From Gracilibacillus massiliensis (GTDB lineage: Bacteria > Bacillota > Bacilli > Bacillales > Amphibacillaceae): 64,000 nucleotides of DNA. The translations under genes were made by a program, and so were the position numbers. Every line of letters starts with the position of its first letter. Positions within the stretch are counted from its first letter, which is position 1. Shown one piece after another: positions 26,266-40,517 of this stretch. The notes beneath the pieces are model-generated. The model was not told the DNA's origin. It ran no database searches and saw nothing but the letters and a program-made list of their open reading frames with translations. Location of the stretch: NCBI RefSeq assembly GCF_001458115.1, contig NZ_CZRP01000010.1, positions 124,001-188,000 on the forward strand, in the 5' to 3' direction.

Positions 26266-27642
26266 TTATTTGAATTCTAACAACGCCACACTTTCCACAT
26301 GTGTCGTCTGCGGAAACATGTCAACAGGCTGCACTTCCTTCGTTTGATATCCCCCATCTTCTAACACTCGTAAATCACGCGCCAATGTAGAAGGATTACA
26401 AGAAACATAGACAATACGCTTTGGCTTCATTTCTAGCATTGCATGTAATAGAGCCTCATCACAGCCCTTTCTTGGAGGATCAACGACAATAACATCTGGT
26501 TTAAGACCTTGCGCTTGCCACCAAGGCATTACTTTTTCAGCTTGTCCTACATAGAATTCAGCATTATCGATTTGATTTAATTTCGCATTTTCCTTGGCAT
26601 CATTGATAGCTTCTGGCACAATTTCCACACCATAAACCTTTTTAGCTTTTTGTGCGAGAAACAATGAAATCGTACCTATACCACAATAAGCATCTATGAC
26701 AGTTTCATTTCCAGAAAGATCTGCATATTCTAATGCTGTGTCATATAACTTTTTTGTTTGCGTTGGGTTGACTTGATAAAAAGATTTAGCAGAAATAGCA
26801 AATTTAATATCGCCAATTTCATCATATATATATTCGTCTCCCCATAACACTTTGGTTTTCTTGCCAAGAATCACATTTGTTCGATCTTTATTGATATTTT
26901 GCACGATTGATTTAATATGAGGATATGTTTCGGTTAGTTCTTTTATTAAAGCGTCTAATTGTGGTACTTTTTCTGTTTTCGTTACTAAAACAATCATTGT
27001 TTGCTTGGTTACTTGACCAGACCTTACCATTATATGTCGCAGGATACCTCGATGATGTTCTTCATCGTACGCCTCGATTCCAAGACGATTAGCTATTTCT
27101 CGAACTGCATCAACCATCCGGTCATTGACTTCATCCGTTATGATACATTGCTCCATGTCATCGATGATATCATGACTTCTTTTTCGATAAAAACCTGTGA
27201 TCAACTCCCCATTTTTAGAGCCAACAGGTATCTGCACTTTATTTCGATAACGCCACGGATCATCCATTCCAATCGTAGGATGGACCGGAATATTTTCAAT
27301 ATGTCCGATCTTTCTTAAAGAGTTTTGCACTTGATTCCTATTCATATTGAGTTGCATCTCATAGCTCATGTGCTGTAATTGACAACCACCACATTTATAA
27401 TAAACATTACATGGCGGATCGACACGATGTTCACTTTCATTTGTCGTCTCGATTAAACGACCAAAACCAAAGTTCTTTTTCACTTTGATTACTTTTACTT
27501 TTGCTGATTCTCCTGGGAGCCCATAGGGAACAAATAAAGGATACCCATTAATTTTCCCGACTCCATCACCTTCGTGAGTTATATCTTCAAATCTAACTTC
27601 AATTGTTTGATTTTTTTTAACTGGTGGGGCTACTTTTGTCAT
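26266..27642 (-). CDS. rlmCD: 23S rRNA (uracil-5-)-methyltransferase RlmCD
   Basis: SAM-dependent RNA methyltransferase of 458 residues, equivalent to B. subtilis YefA/RlmCD, which makes m5U at 747 and 1939 of 23S rRNA. Domains: TRAM (about 8-66); iron-sulfur cysteines in [16 protein letters not shown] plus a fourth Cys further on (in EQCIIT); a methyltransferase core with [22 protein letters not shown]; and the catalytic [11 protein letters not shown] near the end. The ATG follows AAAGGACG. It is adjacent to dagK as in B. subtilis. Monocistronic. Confidence 0.93.
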   Translation of the reverse strand: MTKVAPPVKKNQTIEVRFEDITHEGDGVGKINGYPLFVPYGLPGESAKVKVIKVKKNFGFGRLIETTNESEHRVDPPCNVYYKCGGCQLQHMSYEMQLNMNRNQVQNSLRKIGHIENIPVHPTIGMDDPWRYRNKVQIPVGSKNGELITGFYRKRSHDIIDDMEQCIITDEVNDRMVDAVREIANRLGIEAYDEEHHRGILRHIMVRSGQVTKQTMIVLVTKTEKVPQLDALIKELTETYPHIKSIVQNINKDRTNVILGKKTKVLWGDEYIYDEIGDIKFAISAKSFYQVNPTQTKKLYDTALEYADLSGNETVIDAYCGIGTISLFLAQKAKKVYGVEIVPEAINDAKENAKLNQIDNAEFYVGQAEKVMPWWQAQGLKPDVIVVDPPRKGCDEALLHAMLEMKPKRIVYVSCNPSTLARDLRVLEDGGYQTKEVQPVDMFPQTTHVESVALLEFK

Positions 27643-27785
27643 ATTATCAACGTCCTTTGTCTAAAAAAAATGTCATGGTCATACCTCGACAATCTTTCTT
27701 ATCATATGCTGTCCAAATTTTATCATAGCTCGTGTCAAATAGGAAATACTGTGTCTAATTTAATCATTTCCTGGGAAATAATAAA

Positions 27786-27813
27786 AGATACATCCGTTGG
27801 TTCGAATGTATCT
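27786..27813 (-). terminator. Terminator after dagK
   Basis: Stem AGATACAT/ATGTATCT with extra weak pairs inside and TTTTATT following on the minus strand. Confidence 0.7.
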
Positions 27814-27820
27814 TCTATTA

Positions 27821-28735
27821 TTATTCTATTTCTGTCTGTTTCTCAATAAATTGATCTGATACGAAAAATTCAATGTGCTGATAAAGATTTTCAAATTCAC
27901 CTGGTAATAAACCGCCGTATTCTCCATCAAGGTTTAATTGCATTTTTTCATCTGTAGAAACTTTAATTCTATTTGCTCTTGTATAAAAAATGTTTTTATC
28001 CTCTAAATGTGCTCCTCTAGTTGCAAGACTGGCAATACGAACAAATTCAGCCAAGTTTGTTTTACGAAGAATGACTAAATCAAAATAACCATCATCCATT
28101 TTAGCCTCTGGTGCAATTTTTTCAAATCCACCTACTGAATTGGTATTGGAAACAAGAAAAAGCATAATTTCATCCTCGAATATTTTTCCATCATATTCAA
28201 TTTGTACATTTATCGGTTTTAATGATGGCAACATTTCAATACCTTTTAAATAATAGGCAAGTTGTCCTAGCATCGTCTTTAATTTACTAGGCACTTCGTA
28301 TGTTAATTCAGTTAGTTTTCCACCACCAGCAATATTCATAAAATAGTGTCCATTAACTTTACCGATATCCAGTTTACGGATGTTATGATCTAATATCACA
28401 CTTACTGCTTTTTGAATATCCCTAGGGATACCTAAGGCACGCGCAAAATCATTCGTCGTACCTACAGGAATAACCGCTAATTGTGGTCGGTGTTCTTGTT
28501 CCGCTATGCCATGCAATACTTCATTGATTGTGCCATCTCCACCGGCTGCGATGATTAATTCAAATTTGTATTCGACAGCATATTTTGCAGCATCAACCGC
28601 ATCTCCTTCACATGTAGTGGCATGGGCAGATGTTTCATATCCAGCTTCTTCAAATCGTCTTAATACTTCGGGTAACTCTTTTTTAAACAGCTCTCTACCA
28701 GAAGTAGGATTATAGATAATACGTGCTCGTTTCAT
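27821..28735 (-). CDS. dagK: Diacylglycerol kinase DagK
   Basis: Lipid kinase of 304 residues, homologous to B. subtilis DgkB/YerQ. It phosphorylates diacylglycerol released during lipoteichoic acid synthesis, returning it to phosphatidic acid. The N-terminal kinase motif AAGGDGTINEVLHG (about 63) and PVGTTNDFARALG (about 92) are intact; the C-terminal domain has PEAKMDDGYFDLVILRKTN. The ATG at 28735 is preferred over the one two codons upstream, which would sit on the GAGGAG ribosome site. It is separated from gatB by an 813-bp gap that holds the large palindromic element. Confidence 0.92.
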   Translation of the reverse strand: MKRARIIYNPTSGRELFKKELPEVLRRFEEAGYETSAHATTCEGDAVDAAKYAVEYKFELIIAAGGDGTINEVLHGIAEQEHRPQLAVIPVGTTNDFARALGIPRDIQKAVSVILDHNIRKLDIGKVNGHYFMNIAGGGKLTELTYEVPSKLKTMLGQLAYYLKGIEMLPSLKPINVQIEYDGKIFEDEIMLFLVSNTNSVGGFEKIAPEAKMDDGYFDLVILRKTNLAEFVRIASLATRGAHLEDKNIFYTRANRIKVSTDEKMQLNLDGEYGGLLPGEFENLYQHIEFFVSDQFIEKQTEIE

Positions 28736-28951
28736 ATTCATTCTCCTCTTACGAAAAACCTTCTACCTATCATCATATATGTTTTGGTTATTTTTGCAAA
28801 TCATAAGCAAAAGCGACTTTCTTTACAGGATGTAATTATCTTTTAATGGATATTGTTCTGTGTAAATACATATGAACTTAAATGTTTTTTACCCACCAAA
28901 CACGACGATACAATATGCAACGCAATATAAGGATACTACGTAATAAATGAG

Positions 28952-29403
28952 GCGATAATTTTGACATGGTGTGTGTGCTTAGACACCGCTGCGGCTTGTC
29001 CGCTTCTCTTTCCACGGGTTTTTCTCCTCAGCTAACTTTGGTAAGCAAAGATCACTTACCAAAGTGGATCTTCGGATAAAAACTTCCCGTAGGAGTTGAA
29101 GCGGACGCCTACGCTAATTTGATATTCTACAACGCTAGCATGAAGTAGCATTATGCCATTTCTCTCATGTAAAAAATTCTTTAATTGAAGTAACAGCTCA
29201 AAATGCTATCTGTCATAGTAGTTGTAGAACAAATATATTAGCGCAGGCCGCCCACTTTCACTCCTGTGGTAACTTTTTACCTGAAGATCCACTTTTTCAA
29301 GCGACCTTTGCTTGGAAAAGTTAGCTGAAGGGAAAAAACCACGGAAAGGAAAGTGGGCAGCCGGAGCGATTTATTAGTCAATTACACATTTCAAAATTAC
29401 CAC
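28952..29403. repeat. Large palindromic intergenic element (copy B)
   Basis: A 452-bp non-coding element homologous to 5821-6252. The right end CATTTCAAAATTACCAC pairs with the left end GCGATAATTTTGACATG; inside these, CGGCTTGTCCGCTTC faces AAGTGGGCAGCCGG. The two inner hairpins are ACTTTGGTAAG/CTTACCAAAGT (about 29035-29063) and ACTTTTTCAAGC/GCTTGGAAAAGT (about 29290-29320). A central inverted pair, TTCTACAAC/GTTGTAGAA, is also present. The part of the gap to the right of dagK, 28736-28951, holds nothing I recognise. Confidence 0.8.
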
Positions 29404-29456
29404 TTTTGCTATTAAATATGCATCCATTGTTGCGCAGTAGCTTCCTAATACACATA

Positions 29457-29499
29457 AAAATCCAAACGATTCAAAATCTATTTGAAACGTTTGGATTTT
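29457..29499 (-). terminator. Terminator after gatB
   Basis: Arms AAAATCCAAACG and CGTTTGGATTTT with extra pairs TTCAAA/TTTGAA inside. The stem is nearly the same as at 1403-1440. Confidence 0.8.
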
Positions 29500-29548
29500 C
29501 GAATTACAAGATTATTTTTTTATATCCACTTCCGTCAAAGGTTTCTTA

Positions 29549-30982
29549 TTACCTTTTTTCCATTTCTTCTAAAATTATCTTGTTAACCATCGGTGGATTG
29601 GCTTGTCCTTTTGTTGCTTTCATTGTTTGACCAACTAGGAAGCCAAGCGCTTTATCTTTACCGTTTTTGTAATCAATGATCGATTGTTCATTCTGATCCA
29701 AAATGCCGGTAATGATATCACGAAGCTGACCCTCGTCAGAAATTTGCACCAGACCTTTGTCTTTGACAATCTTTTCTGGGTCTCCACCTTTTTCTACGAG
29801 TTCTGCGAATACTTTTTTCGCCATTTTAGACGAAATCGTGCCATCTTCGATTAATTGGATCATTTTTGCAAGTGATGCTGGCGTCATTTTCAGGTCTTGA
29901 ATTTCTACTTGTTGTTTATTCATATAGGCAGAAACTTCACCCATTAACCAGTTCGATGCTTGTTTCGTATCTGCACCAGCTTCAATGGTTTCCTCAAAGA
30001 AGTCAGACATTTCTTTTGTACTTGTTAGAACGGCTGCATCATATGTTGGTAGATCTAAGTCTTTTACATAACGTTCACGGCGTGCATCTGGTAATTCGGG
30101 AATTTCTGCGCGAATGCGTTCCTTCCACGCCTCATCAATATAAAGTGGTACAAGGTCTGGTTCAGGGAAATAACGATAATCGTCAGAACCTTCTTTGACA
30201 CGCATAAGAATCGTTTCTTTCTTTTGTTCGTCATAACGACGTGTTTCTTGTAAGATCTCGCCGCCATTTAGTAATACTTCTCGTTGACGTTTCTCCTCAA
30301 ATTCAAGTCCTTTTTGTACAAAAGAGAAGGAGTTTAAGTTCTTTAATTCTGTTTTTGTACCAAATTCCTCTTGTCCAACTGGACGGATCGAAATATTGGC
30401 ATCACAACGTAAGGAACCCTCTTCCATCTTACAGTCAGAAACACCAGTATATTGGATAATATTTTTTAGTTTTTCTAAGTAAGCATATGCTTCTTCTGGT
30501 GTACGAATATCTGGTTCCGATACAATCTCGACAAGTGGTGTACCTTGGCGGTTGTAATCGACTAGTGAATAACCATCATCGCCGTGTGTTAATTTACCAG
30601 CATCCTCTTCCAAATGAAGACGGGTAATACCTATTTTCTTTTTCTCACCATTTACTTCAATTTCAATCCAGCCATTTTCGCCAATTGGCTGATCGAATTG
30701 CGAAATTTGATAAGCTTTCGGATTATCTGGATAGAAATAGTTTTTACGATCAAATTTGGTATTAGTTGCGATGTCACAGTTGATAGCCATCGATGCTTTC
30801 ATCGCATAATTAACTGCTTCTTCGTTTAGTACTGGCAATACACCTGGGTAGCCTAAATCGATAGGATTGACATTAGCATTTGGTTCTGAACCGAATGCGT
30901 TTGGTGCAGGGCTAAAGATTTTAGACGCTGTTTTTAATTCCACGTGTACCTCTAAACCAATAACTGTTTCAAAATTTGTCAT
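29549..30982 (-). CDS. gatB: Asp-tRNA(Asn)/Glu-tRNA(Gln) amidotransferase subunit B
   Basis: Subunit of 477 residues that binds the misacylated tRNA and transfers ammonia from GatA to the acyl group, making Gln-tRNA(Gln) or Asn-tRNA(Asn). The start [20 protein letters not shown], the metal-binding cradle ([13 protein letters not shown]) and the C-terminal helical YqeY-like tail (EEMEKR end) are present. The ATG overlaps the last base of the gatA stop codon (TAATG), so the two genes are translationally coupled. Last gene of the gatCAB operon. Confidence 0.96.
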   Translation of the reverse strand: MTNFETVIGLEVHVELKTASKIFSPAPNAFGSEPNANVNPIDLGYPGVLPVLNEEAVNYAMKASMAINCDIATNTKFDRKNYFYPDNPKAYQISQFDQPIGENGWIEIEVNGEKKKIGITRLHLEEDAGKLTHGDDGYSLVDYNRQGTPLVEIVSEPDIRTPEEAYAYLEKLKNIIQYTGVSDCKMEEGSLRCDANISIRPVGQEEFGTKTELKNLNSFSFVQKGLEFEEKRQREVLLNGGEILQETRRYDEQKKETILMRVKEGSDDYRYFPEPDLVPLYIDEAWKERIRAEIPELPDARRERYVKDLDLPTYDAAVLTSTKEMSDFFEETIEAGADTKQASNWLMGEVSAYMNKQQVEIQDLKMTPASLAKMIQLIEDGTISSKMAKKVFAELVEKGGDPEKIVKDKGLVQISDEGQLRDIITGILDQNEQSIIDYKNGKDKALGFLVGQTMKATKGQANPPMVNKIILEEMEKR

Positions 30983-32451
30983 TACTGATCACCTCCTAAA
31001 TTAGGACGTTTTGTATGATGATCTGTTGCTTGCTCATAAGCATATGCGGTACGATAAATCATCGACTCATCAAAGTGTTTACCGATAATTTGCAAACCGA
31101 TTGGTAACCCATTGCTGGAAAATCCACAAGGCACTGAGATACCCGGTAAGCCGGCAAGGTTTACAGGAGTTGTTAATACATCGTCCGTGTACATTGTTAA
31201 TGGATCATCAATTTTTTCGCCGACTTTATATGCAGGTGTTGGAGTCGTTGGTCCAATTACAACGTCATATTCTGCAAAGATTTTTTCAAAGTCATTTTTA
31301 ATTAATGTACGAACTTTTTGTGCTTTTTTGTAATAGGCATCATAGTAACCTGAACTCAAGGCAAACGTACCCAGCATAATACGACGTTTTACTTCGTCAC
31401 CAAAGCCTTCTGCACGAGATTCTTTGAACATATCAATCATATCGACATTTTTTTCGGTACGTTTACCGTAACGTACACCATCAAATCGTGCTAGGTTGGC
31501 ACTTGCTTCAGACGATGCTAATAAGTAATACGCTGCTACTGCATATTTGGAGTGTGGTAAGGATACTTCTTCCCATGTGGCACCTAAGTCTTCATATTGC
31601 TTTAACGCTACTAGTACCGCTTCTTTAACCTCAGGGTCAACCCCTTCTGCTAAGTACTCTTTTGGTACTGCAATGCGTAAACCTTTGACATCTTCTTTAA
31701 ATGCGTCACTGTAGTTTGGAACTTCTACATTAGCAGAAGTTGAATCCATTTTGTCATGTCCTACAATGGCTTGTAGAAGGTGGGCATTATCTTCTACGGT
31801 TCTAGTGATAGGCCCGATTTGATCTAAGGAAGAGGCGAATGCCACTAAACCAAAACGAGATACAAGACCATAGGTTGGCTTCAGACCTACTACACCACAG
31901 AATGCTGCCGGTTGACGAATCGAACCACCAGTGTCAGATCCTAGTGAAAATAATACTTCACCTGCCGCTACCGCTGCTGCAGAACCCCCACTCGATCCAC
32001 CTGGTACATAATCGGTATTCCAAGGGTTGCGAGTGTTCTCGTAACTTGAATTTTCTGTGGAAGAACCCATTGCAAACTCATCCATGTTTAACTTTCCAAT
32101 ATTGATGGTGTTTTCAGCATTTAGCTTTTGGACAACGGTAGCGTCGTATAATGGATCATTTAAGTTATCTAAAATTTGACTGGCACAAGTCGTGCGTACT
32201 CCTTTTGTAACGATATTATCTTTAATACCAATTGGCATACCATATAGAATTGATGCATCAGCACCTAACTTTTCATCCAATTCTTTCGCTTGTTTTTTTG
32301 CTTTCTCTTCATTTAATGTTAAAAACGCTTGTACTTTGTCATCTACTTCATTAATTCTATCGTATGATGCTTGCACAAGATCACTGACCGTAATTTCTTT
32401 ATTATGTAGCTTTTCTTGTAATTCTTTTAACGTATAATCAAAAAGTGACAA
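30982..32451 (-). CDS. gatA: Asp-tRNA(Asn)/Glu-tRNA(Gln) amidotransferase subunit A
   Basis: Amidase-signature glutaminase of 489 residues that releases ammonia for GatB. The Ser-cisSer-Lys triad region is visible: GIKDNI (Lys), [14 protein letters not shown] and [20 protein letters not shown]. The start is TTG, at the standard distance from GGAGGG, with no in-frame ATG nearby; a weaker start codon for the middle gene of the operon is noteworthy. It follows gatC by 12 bp. Confidence 0.96.
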   Translation of the reverse strand: MSLFDYTLKELQEKLHNKEITVSDLVQASYDRINEVDDKVQAFLTLNEEKAKKQAKELDEKLGADASILYGMPIGIKDNIVTKGVRTTCASQILDNLNDPLYDATVVQKLNAENTINIGKLNMDEFAMGSSTENSSYENTRNPWNTDYVPGGSSGGSAAAVAAGEVLFSLGSDTGGSIRQPAAFCGVVGLKPTYGLVSRFGLVAFASSLDQIGPITRTVEDNAHLLQAIVGHDKMDSTSANVEVPNYSDAFKEDVKGLRIAVPKEYLAEGVDPEVKEAVLVALKQYEDLGATWEEVSLPHSKYAVAAYYLLASSEASANLARFDGVRYGKRTEKNVDMIDMFKESRAEGFGDEVKRRIMLGTFALSSGYYDAYYKKAQKVRTLIKNDFEKIFAEYDVVIGPTTPTPAYKVGEKIDDPLTMYTDDVLTTPVNLAGLPGISVPCGFSSNGLPIGLQIIGKHFDESMIYRTAYAYEQATDHHTKRPNLGGDQ

Positions 32452-32463
32452 AAGAAACCCTCC

Positions 32464-32754
32464 TTATTCTAGAATTGATGGCACACGGAATTGACCATCT
32501 TTTTGATCTGGTGCATTTTTTAATGCATCTTCTTTTTTGATCCATTCTTTTGGCTCGTCTTTACGCATCACATTTTTCAAATCTAATACGTGTGTGGTTG
32601 GCTCCACATTATCTGTGTCTAGTTCGTTTAATAATTCTGCGTAGTTAATGATATCACCCAATTGCTTTGTGAACATTTCTACTTCTTCATCTGTTACTGC
32701 AAGACGAGCTAAATTAGCAACGTGCTTCACTTGATCTTTTGAGATATCTGCCAT
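32464..32754 (-). CDS. gatC: Asp-tRNA(Asn)/Glu-tRNA(Gln) amidotransferase subunit C
   Basis: Small subunit of 96 residues that wraps around GatA and GatB and stabilises the complex. Family features seen are [18 protein letters not shown] at the N-terminus and the conserved [20 protein letters not shown] stretch. The ATG at 32754 is chosen because GGAGGTG lies six bases upstream; a GTG three codons earlier overlaps that site. First gene of the gatCAB operon, about 100 bp after camS. Confidence 0.95.
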   Translation of the reverse strand: MADISKDQVKHVANLARLAVTDEEVEMFTKQLGDIINYAELLNELDTDNVEPTTHVLDLKNVMRKDEPKEWIKKEDALKNAPDQKDGQFRVPSILE

Positions 32755-32856
32755 GTTCTTCACCTCCGTATATATTCAAACCTAGCATCATTAAGTAAAA
32801 TCCATAACGTTTATTTTACCATTAATCCCGTGATTTCAAAACATTTTTGAACAGAA

Positions 32857-36061
<3,205 letters not shown>

Positions 36062-38302
36062 TTACGCTTTCGTAATTGGGGCAAATTTAGCAAGAAGTCG
36101 TTTAATTCCTGTTGGTGCAGGAAAGGCAATATCCAATTCCATAGCATCACCTGATCCATTCACTTTCACTACTGTTCCTTGTCCCCACTTTTTGTGATTC
36201 GCTTTGTCACCGACTTGCCAAGCTTCTTTTTCACCACCAGTTGTCTTGTTTACTGTTTTTTGTGGTTTGCGTTTCGGTTTTGGTGTGTCAAAAGGTAAAT
36301 CCTGATCTTGAATCGCTATTCTCTCTTGTTTGGAACCAAACATCGATTCATGGAGTTCTTCTTTTCCTTCTACTAAATCTTCCGGTATTTCGTCGATAAA
36401 GCGGCTAATTGGATTCATATTGGTTCGTCCAAACAATGTACGCATCTTCGCATGGGATACATGCAGGAGTTTCTCGGCTCTGGTTATCCCGACATAGGCG
36501 AGACGACGTTCTTCTTCCATTTGGTCATCGTCCATCATCGAACGACTATGTGGGAAGACACTTTCCTCCATACCAATTAAGAAGACAACAGGGAATTCCA
36601 AACCTTTTGCTGCATGTAACGTCATCATCGTTACTTTATCGTTCGCTGTCGGATCATCATCCATTCGATCAATGTCAGAGATTAAAGCTAAATCCGTTAA
36701 GAAGCTTACCAATGTTTTGTCTTCGTTTGTTTCTTCAAAATGTTTTGTTACTGTTTTAAATTCTTCGATGTTTTCTAAACGGGTCTGTGCTTCAATGCTT
36801 CGTTCATTTATTAACATTTCTTCATAACCGGTTTTCTCGATTACTTCCTCGACCATATCAGTAGCGGTGAGAAACTCTTGTTGTTGTGTCCAATTTTTGA
36901 TCATTTGGCCGAACTGCATTAATGATTTCGCTGCTTTGGCACTAACCCCAACAAAATCAACCTCTTGCACAGCTGTATACATTGAAATATCATGTGCTGC
37001 CGCATAAGCCTGTAATTTATCTAGAGATGTTTTCCCGATGCCTCGTTTCGGTTCATTTACAACACGAGCAAAACTAATATCATCCTCTGGATTTACAATG
37101 AGGCGGAGGTATGCAAGCATGTCCTTGATTTCTTTTCGATCGTAGAACTTAGTACCACCAACCATCTGATAAGGAATATTTGCTTTCATAAATGTTTCCT
37201 CAATTGCACGGGATTGGGCATTGGTTCGATAAAGCACAGCAATATCATTATGTTTATAATTTTGTTGCATCACAAGTTCTTCGATACGATCCGCTACGAA
37301 CAAGCCTTCTTCACGTTCGGTTGACGCCTGGAAATAACGGATTTTATTGCCATCGGTATTATCTGTCCAAAGATTTTTTGGTTTTCTGCCTGTATTGTTT
37401 TCAATTACTTGGTTTGCTGCTTGTAAAATCGATTTTGTCGAACGGTAGTTTTGCTCTAACATCACCACGCGGGCGGAAGGATAATCTTTTTCAAACGATA
37501 AGATATTGGTAATATCCGCACCACGCCATGCATAAATCGATTGATCCGAATCCCCGACAACACAGAGATTCTGAAATCGTGATGCCAATTGTTTAACTAG
37601 TTGATATTGCGCATGGTTGGTATCTTGATACTCATCCACATGAATATATTGAAAACGGCGCTGAAAATATTCTAATACCTCTGGCACCCTTTTGAAAAGG
37701 TGGATCGTCTGCATTATTAAGTCATCGAAATCTAATGACTGATTTTTTCGTAAACGTCTTTGGTATTCGGTAAAGACTTCGGATACTTGTCTACTGAAGA
37801 AGTCGTTCGCGCTTTCCGCAAATGTTTCAGGTGTAATCAATTCATTTTTAGCACCACTAATCATACCTAGGATTGCTCTTGGTTCGAATTTTTTCGCATC
37901 GATATTTTTATCTTTTACAATATTTTTAATAACCGTTAGTTGATCACCACTATCTAATATCGAAAAATTGCGACTATACCCAATCCGGTCAATGTCACGT
38001 CTTAATATGCGTACACACATTGAGTGAAACGTCGATACCCACATATCATTACCATAGGAGCCAACAAGATTGGCAATACGGTCTTTCATTTCACGAGCCG
38101 CTTTGTTTGTAAAAGTAATTGCTAAAACGTTTCGTGGTGATACATCTTTTTCATCTAATAAATAGGCAATTCGATGTGTTAATACACGTGTTTTTCCACT
38201 ACCTGCACCTGCCATAATTAAGAGTGGTCCTTCTGTATGTTGAACTGCCTCTTGCTGTGGCTTATTTAATCCTTTTAATAAGTCGTGTTTCATCCGACTC
38301 AT
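36062..38302 (-). CDS. pcrA: ATP-dependent DNA helicase PcrA
   Basis: Superfamily 1A 3'-5' helicase of 746 residues, essential in B. subtilis, used in repair and in removing RecA and stalled RNA polymerase. Motifs: [10 protein letters not shown] (I), [10 protein letters not shown] (Ia), DEYQDTN (II), [13 protein letters not shown] (III), LEQNYRS (IV), [11 protein letters not shown] (V) and YVGITRAE (VI). The C-terminal tail (about 690-745) carries the Tudor-like domain that binds RNA polymerase ([18 protein letters not shown]). It follows pcrB by about 15 bp. Confidence 0.97.
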   Translation of the reverse strand: MSRMKHDLLKGLNKPQQEAVQHTEGPLLIMAGAGSGKTRVLTHRIAYLLDEKDVSPRNVLAITFTNKAAREMKDRIANLVGSYGNDMWVSTFHSMCVRILRRDIDRIGYSRNFSILDSGDQLTVIKNIVKDKNIDAKKFEPRAILGMISGAKNELITPETFAESANDFFSRQVSEVFTEYQRRLRKNQSLDFDDLIMQTIHLFKRVPEVLEYFQRRFQYIHVDEYQDTNHAQYQLVKQLASRFQNLCVVGDSDQSIYAWRGADITNILSFEKDYPSARVVMLEQNYRSTKSILQAANQVIENNTGRKPKNLWTDNTDGNKIRYFQASTEREEGLFVADRIEELVMQQNYKHNDIAVLYRTNAQSRAIEETFMKANIPYQMVGGTKFYDRKEIKDMLAYLRLIVNPEDDISFARVVNEPKRGIGKTSLDKLQAYAAAHDISMYTAVQEVDFVGVSAKAAKSLMQFGQMIKNWTQQQEFLTATDMVEEVIEKTGYEEMLINERSIEAQTRLENIEEFKTVTKHFEETNEDKTLVSFLTDLALISDIDRMDDDPTANDKVTMMTLHAAKGLEFPVVFLIGMEESVFPHSRSMMDDDQMEEERRLAYVGITRAEKLLHVSHAKMRTLFGRTNMNPISRFIDEIPEDLVEGKEELHESMFGSKQERIAIQDQDLPFDTPKPKRKPQKTVNKTTGGEKEAWQVGDKANHKKWGQGTVVKVNGSGDAMELDIAFPAPTGIKRLLAKFAPITKA

Positions 38303-38317
38303 CCTAACACCGTCCTT

Positions 38318-38998
38318 TTACTTTGTTGCTTTCACTGTTTTTAGTGCTTCTTTTGGGCGATCATAGATAACATTGCCAACGACAATAATATCTGCATATT
38401 GACTCATTTCTGCGGCCTGTTCTTTCGATTCTATGCCACCACCATATATCAGCTTCGTCTGTTTTAGTTCCTGACTGATTTTTTTAGTAAGTGCTGGATC
38501 TCCATATGTACCACTGTATTCTAAGTAGAAAAAAGGTAGTCGGAATAAATGTTCCGCCATTCTCGCATAAGCTATTGCATCTTCTTCTGTCGGAAGTTTG
38601 CAATCGGCATGCTTGTAAACTTTTGATTGCTGATTCATAATACAATAGCCTTCAGCAAACATCTCATCCCAGTTAACGATATCACCATATTCACGAATCG
38701 CCTCATGCTGAACATCCATCATCCATTTTTTTTGCTTGCTGTTTAACACCATTGGTACAAAATAATAATCGAATCCCGGGGTAACCGATTCGATATTTGA
38801 TATCTCGAGAATAACTGGCACCGTATGACGGCGAATTCTGCTTAATAATTGTAATACTCCATCAAGTGTGACATGATCTGTGCCACCAACAATAATGGCA
38901 TCTGTTCCTGATTCACAAATTTTATCTATCATTTCTTCTGAGATCTCTTTTGCCGGATCTAACTTGAAGATATGTTTCCATTCGTCGATATTATACAC
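38318..38998 (-). CDS. pcrB: Heptaprenylglyceryl phosphate synthase PcrB
   Basis: TIM-barrel prenyltransferase of 226 residues that joins heptaprenyl diphosphate to sn-glycerol 1-phosphate, giving an archaeal-type ether lipid precursor. Conserved EWKHIFKLDP, SGTDAIIVGGT, LEYSGTYGDP and YGGGI are visible. GTG at 38998 is preferred over the ATG two codons upstream (39004): GGAGG is then nine bases away instead of three, and the N-terminus aligns with B. subtilis PcrB, which as I recall begins MYDVTEWKH. First gene of the pcrB-pcrA-ligA-camS operon. Confidence 0.93.
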   Translation of the reverse strand: MYNIDEWKHIFKLDPAKEISEEMIDKICESGTDAIIVGGTDHVTLDGVLQLLSRIRRHTVPVILEISNIESVTPGFDYYFVPMVLNSKQKKWMMDVQHEAIREYGDIVNWDEMFAEGYCIMNQQSKVYKHADCKLPTEEDAIAYARMAEHLFRLPFFYLEYSGTYGDPALTKKISQELKQTKLIYGGGIESKEQAAEMSQYADIIVVGNVIYDRPKEALKTVKATK

Positions 38999-39135
38999 AA
39001 TCATAATCCTCCATTAATGACGATTCTATATCCATTATTTCATTATAGCAAAAATCTAGACATTTTTAGAATGATATCTTGTGGAAAGTAAAATATGATG
39101 CATTTATTGGCATAAATAGTTGCTGTGTTGTGCGA

Positions 39136-39465
39136 TCGATGTGTTTATCGGACAAAATGAGGACTCCCAGGTTCTCCTTTTGGGTGATATATGCGTTTAT
39201 CGGACAAAATGGGGGCTCCCAGGCACTCCTTTTGGGCGATATATACGTTTATCGGACAAAACGGGGGCTCCCGGGCACTCCTTTTGGGCGATATATACGT
39301 TTATCGGACAAAACGGGGTCTCTCGGGCATCTCTTTTGGGCGATATATGCGTTTATCGGACAAAACGGGGACTCTGGGCATCCCTTTTGGGTGATATATG
39401 CATTTATCGGACAAAACGGGGACTCCTGAGCACTCCTTTTGGGCGATATATATTTTCAGCGGATG
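39136..39465. repeat. 52-bp tandem array 2
   Basis: About six and a half units. The mark TTTATCGGACAAAA recurs at 39144, 39196, 39248, 39300, 39352 and 39403, spacing 52 (once 51); a seventh, degenerate unit follows. The unit also holds CTCCTTTTGGGCGATATAT. It fills the gap between pcrB and the NERD gene. Long ORFs run through it in all three frames because the unit lacks stops, not because it is coding. No hit to any other array by eye except the shared GGACAAAA word of the 44-kb array. Confidence 0.9.
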
Positions 39466-39518
39466 AATCGCTGTTTTTTTTCTAATATAGCTTTATCTTA
39501 CCATCTATTTAGCTTCTT

Positions 39519-40436
39519 TCACGTGTAATTGTTTTTTTTTACATAATATGCCCCCTTGTTTTTCCCTTTTTGTATATAATATTTGTTCAACACATAGCGA
39601 ATTCGCTTTTCTGGCAAAGATAAATGAATCCAATGACTTACTCTGTCAGTTGTGATTCGTTGATCAGGAAAAAGAAAAGCAAACTCTTCAATTGCTCTTA
39701 GTACAGCTGAATGCAAGGCTTCGCGCATACCACAATAATGACAAATACAGGTTCGTCCTTCTACTGTTTCAAAGAACTTATGACATGATCGGCATGGTAT
39801 ACCTTTTTTCAACTGGTTATAATCATAAATGGGATATTGGATGTACGGAGATTTCTCTAAACGGATGGATTGAAGCTTTTCGGCTAAATGATGAAACGAA
39901 ATATCTAATCTGGTGGGAGCTTGCTGTAATTTATGAAAGTATCGATTTAACTGTGAGGGTAATACTATTTTGGATGTGCGAGGAGCTTGAAGTAACGTGA
40001 ATTCAGGGTTAACAAAAACGACTTTTGCTTGCACATGATTAAGAAATTCTAGATTTTTCAATAACTGTCGCAGCAAGGCTTCACTTCTTTTCAACTGTGT
40101 CAGAGGATCATCAACTTCTTGATTCGGTTCGATAAATAGTTTTTCGTTCTCATAATAGTAATTGCCTAGGAAATTTTTAACCTCATACATGTAAATAGTA
40201 TTGTTCATAAGCAGGATGTTATCTACTTGAAAAAACCTATTGTTGTGGGAAAACCAGAGGTCTGTTAAGGAAAGATAGTCACAACTTAAGTTGTCGATAT
40301 AAGCATCAAACAAAAGCTCACCTTCATATCCCTTTTTCAACTTGCGATACTTACTGTTTTCATCAGATGATAATCCTCTTCGAATACGGAGATATTCATA
40401 CAGGATTAACTCATAAGGTTTCTTACGAGGGTGCAT
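39519..40436 (-). CDS. NERD domain protein with zinc ribbon
   Basis: Protein of 305 residues. The NERD (nuclease-related) domain occupies about 36-150: GYEGELLFDAYI, then HNNRFFQVDNILLMNN and YMYEVKNF, which carry the D-(x)n-E-x-K pattern of endonuclease-like folds. A zinc ribbon follows near 216-236 (CRSC ... CICHYC). The C-terminus is a short winged-helix-like region ending RYVLNKYYIQKG. NERD proteins are thought to act on nucleic acids, but no member of this subtype has a known role to my knowledge. The ATG has AAGGAAGG upstream. Single gene. Confidence 0.85.
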   Translation of the reverse strand: MHPRKKPYELILYEYLRIRRGLSSDENSKYRKLKKGYEGELLFDAYIDNLSCDYLSLTDLWFSHNNRFFQVDNILLMNNTIYMYEVKNFLGNYYYENEKLFIEPNQEVDDPLTQLKRSEALLRQLLKNLEFLNHVQAKVVFVNPEFTLLQAPRTSKIVLPSQLNRYFHKLQQAPTRLDISFHHLAEKLQSIRLEKSPYIQYPIYDYNQLKKGIPCRSCHKFFETVEGRTCICHYCGMREALHSAVLRAIEEFAFLFPDQRITTDRVSHWIHLSLPEKRIRYVLNKYYIQKGKNKGAYYVKKNNYT

Positions 40437-40517
40437 TGCTAACCTTCCTTTCTGTCTAAGTTATTTTACATTTTACAGTAAATAACATAAGAATACCAGA
40501 CGTATTTTACGCCTGGC

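Noticed and set aside
39079-39485. Long plus-strand ORFs through the 39-kb array
   Set aside because: They exist in all three frames of a 52-bp repeat without stops, have no ribosome site, and encode only the translated repeat.
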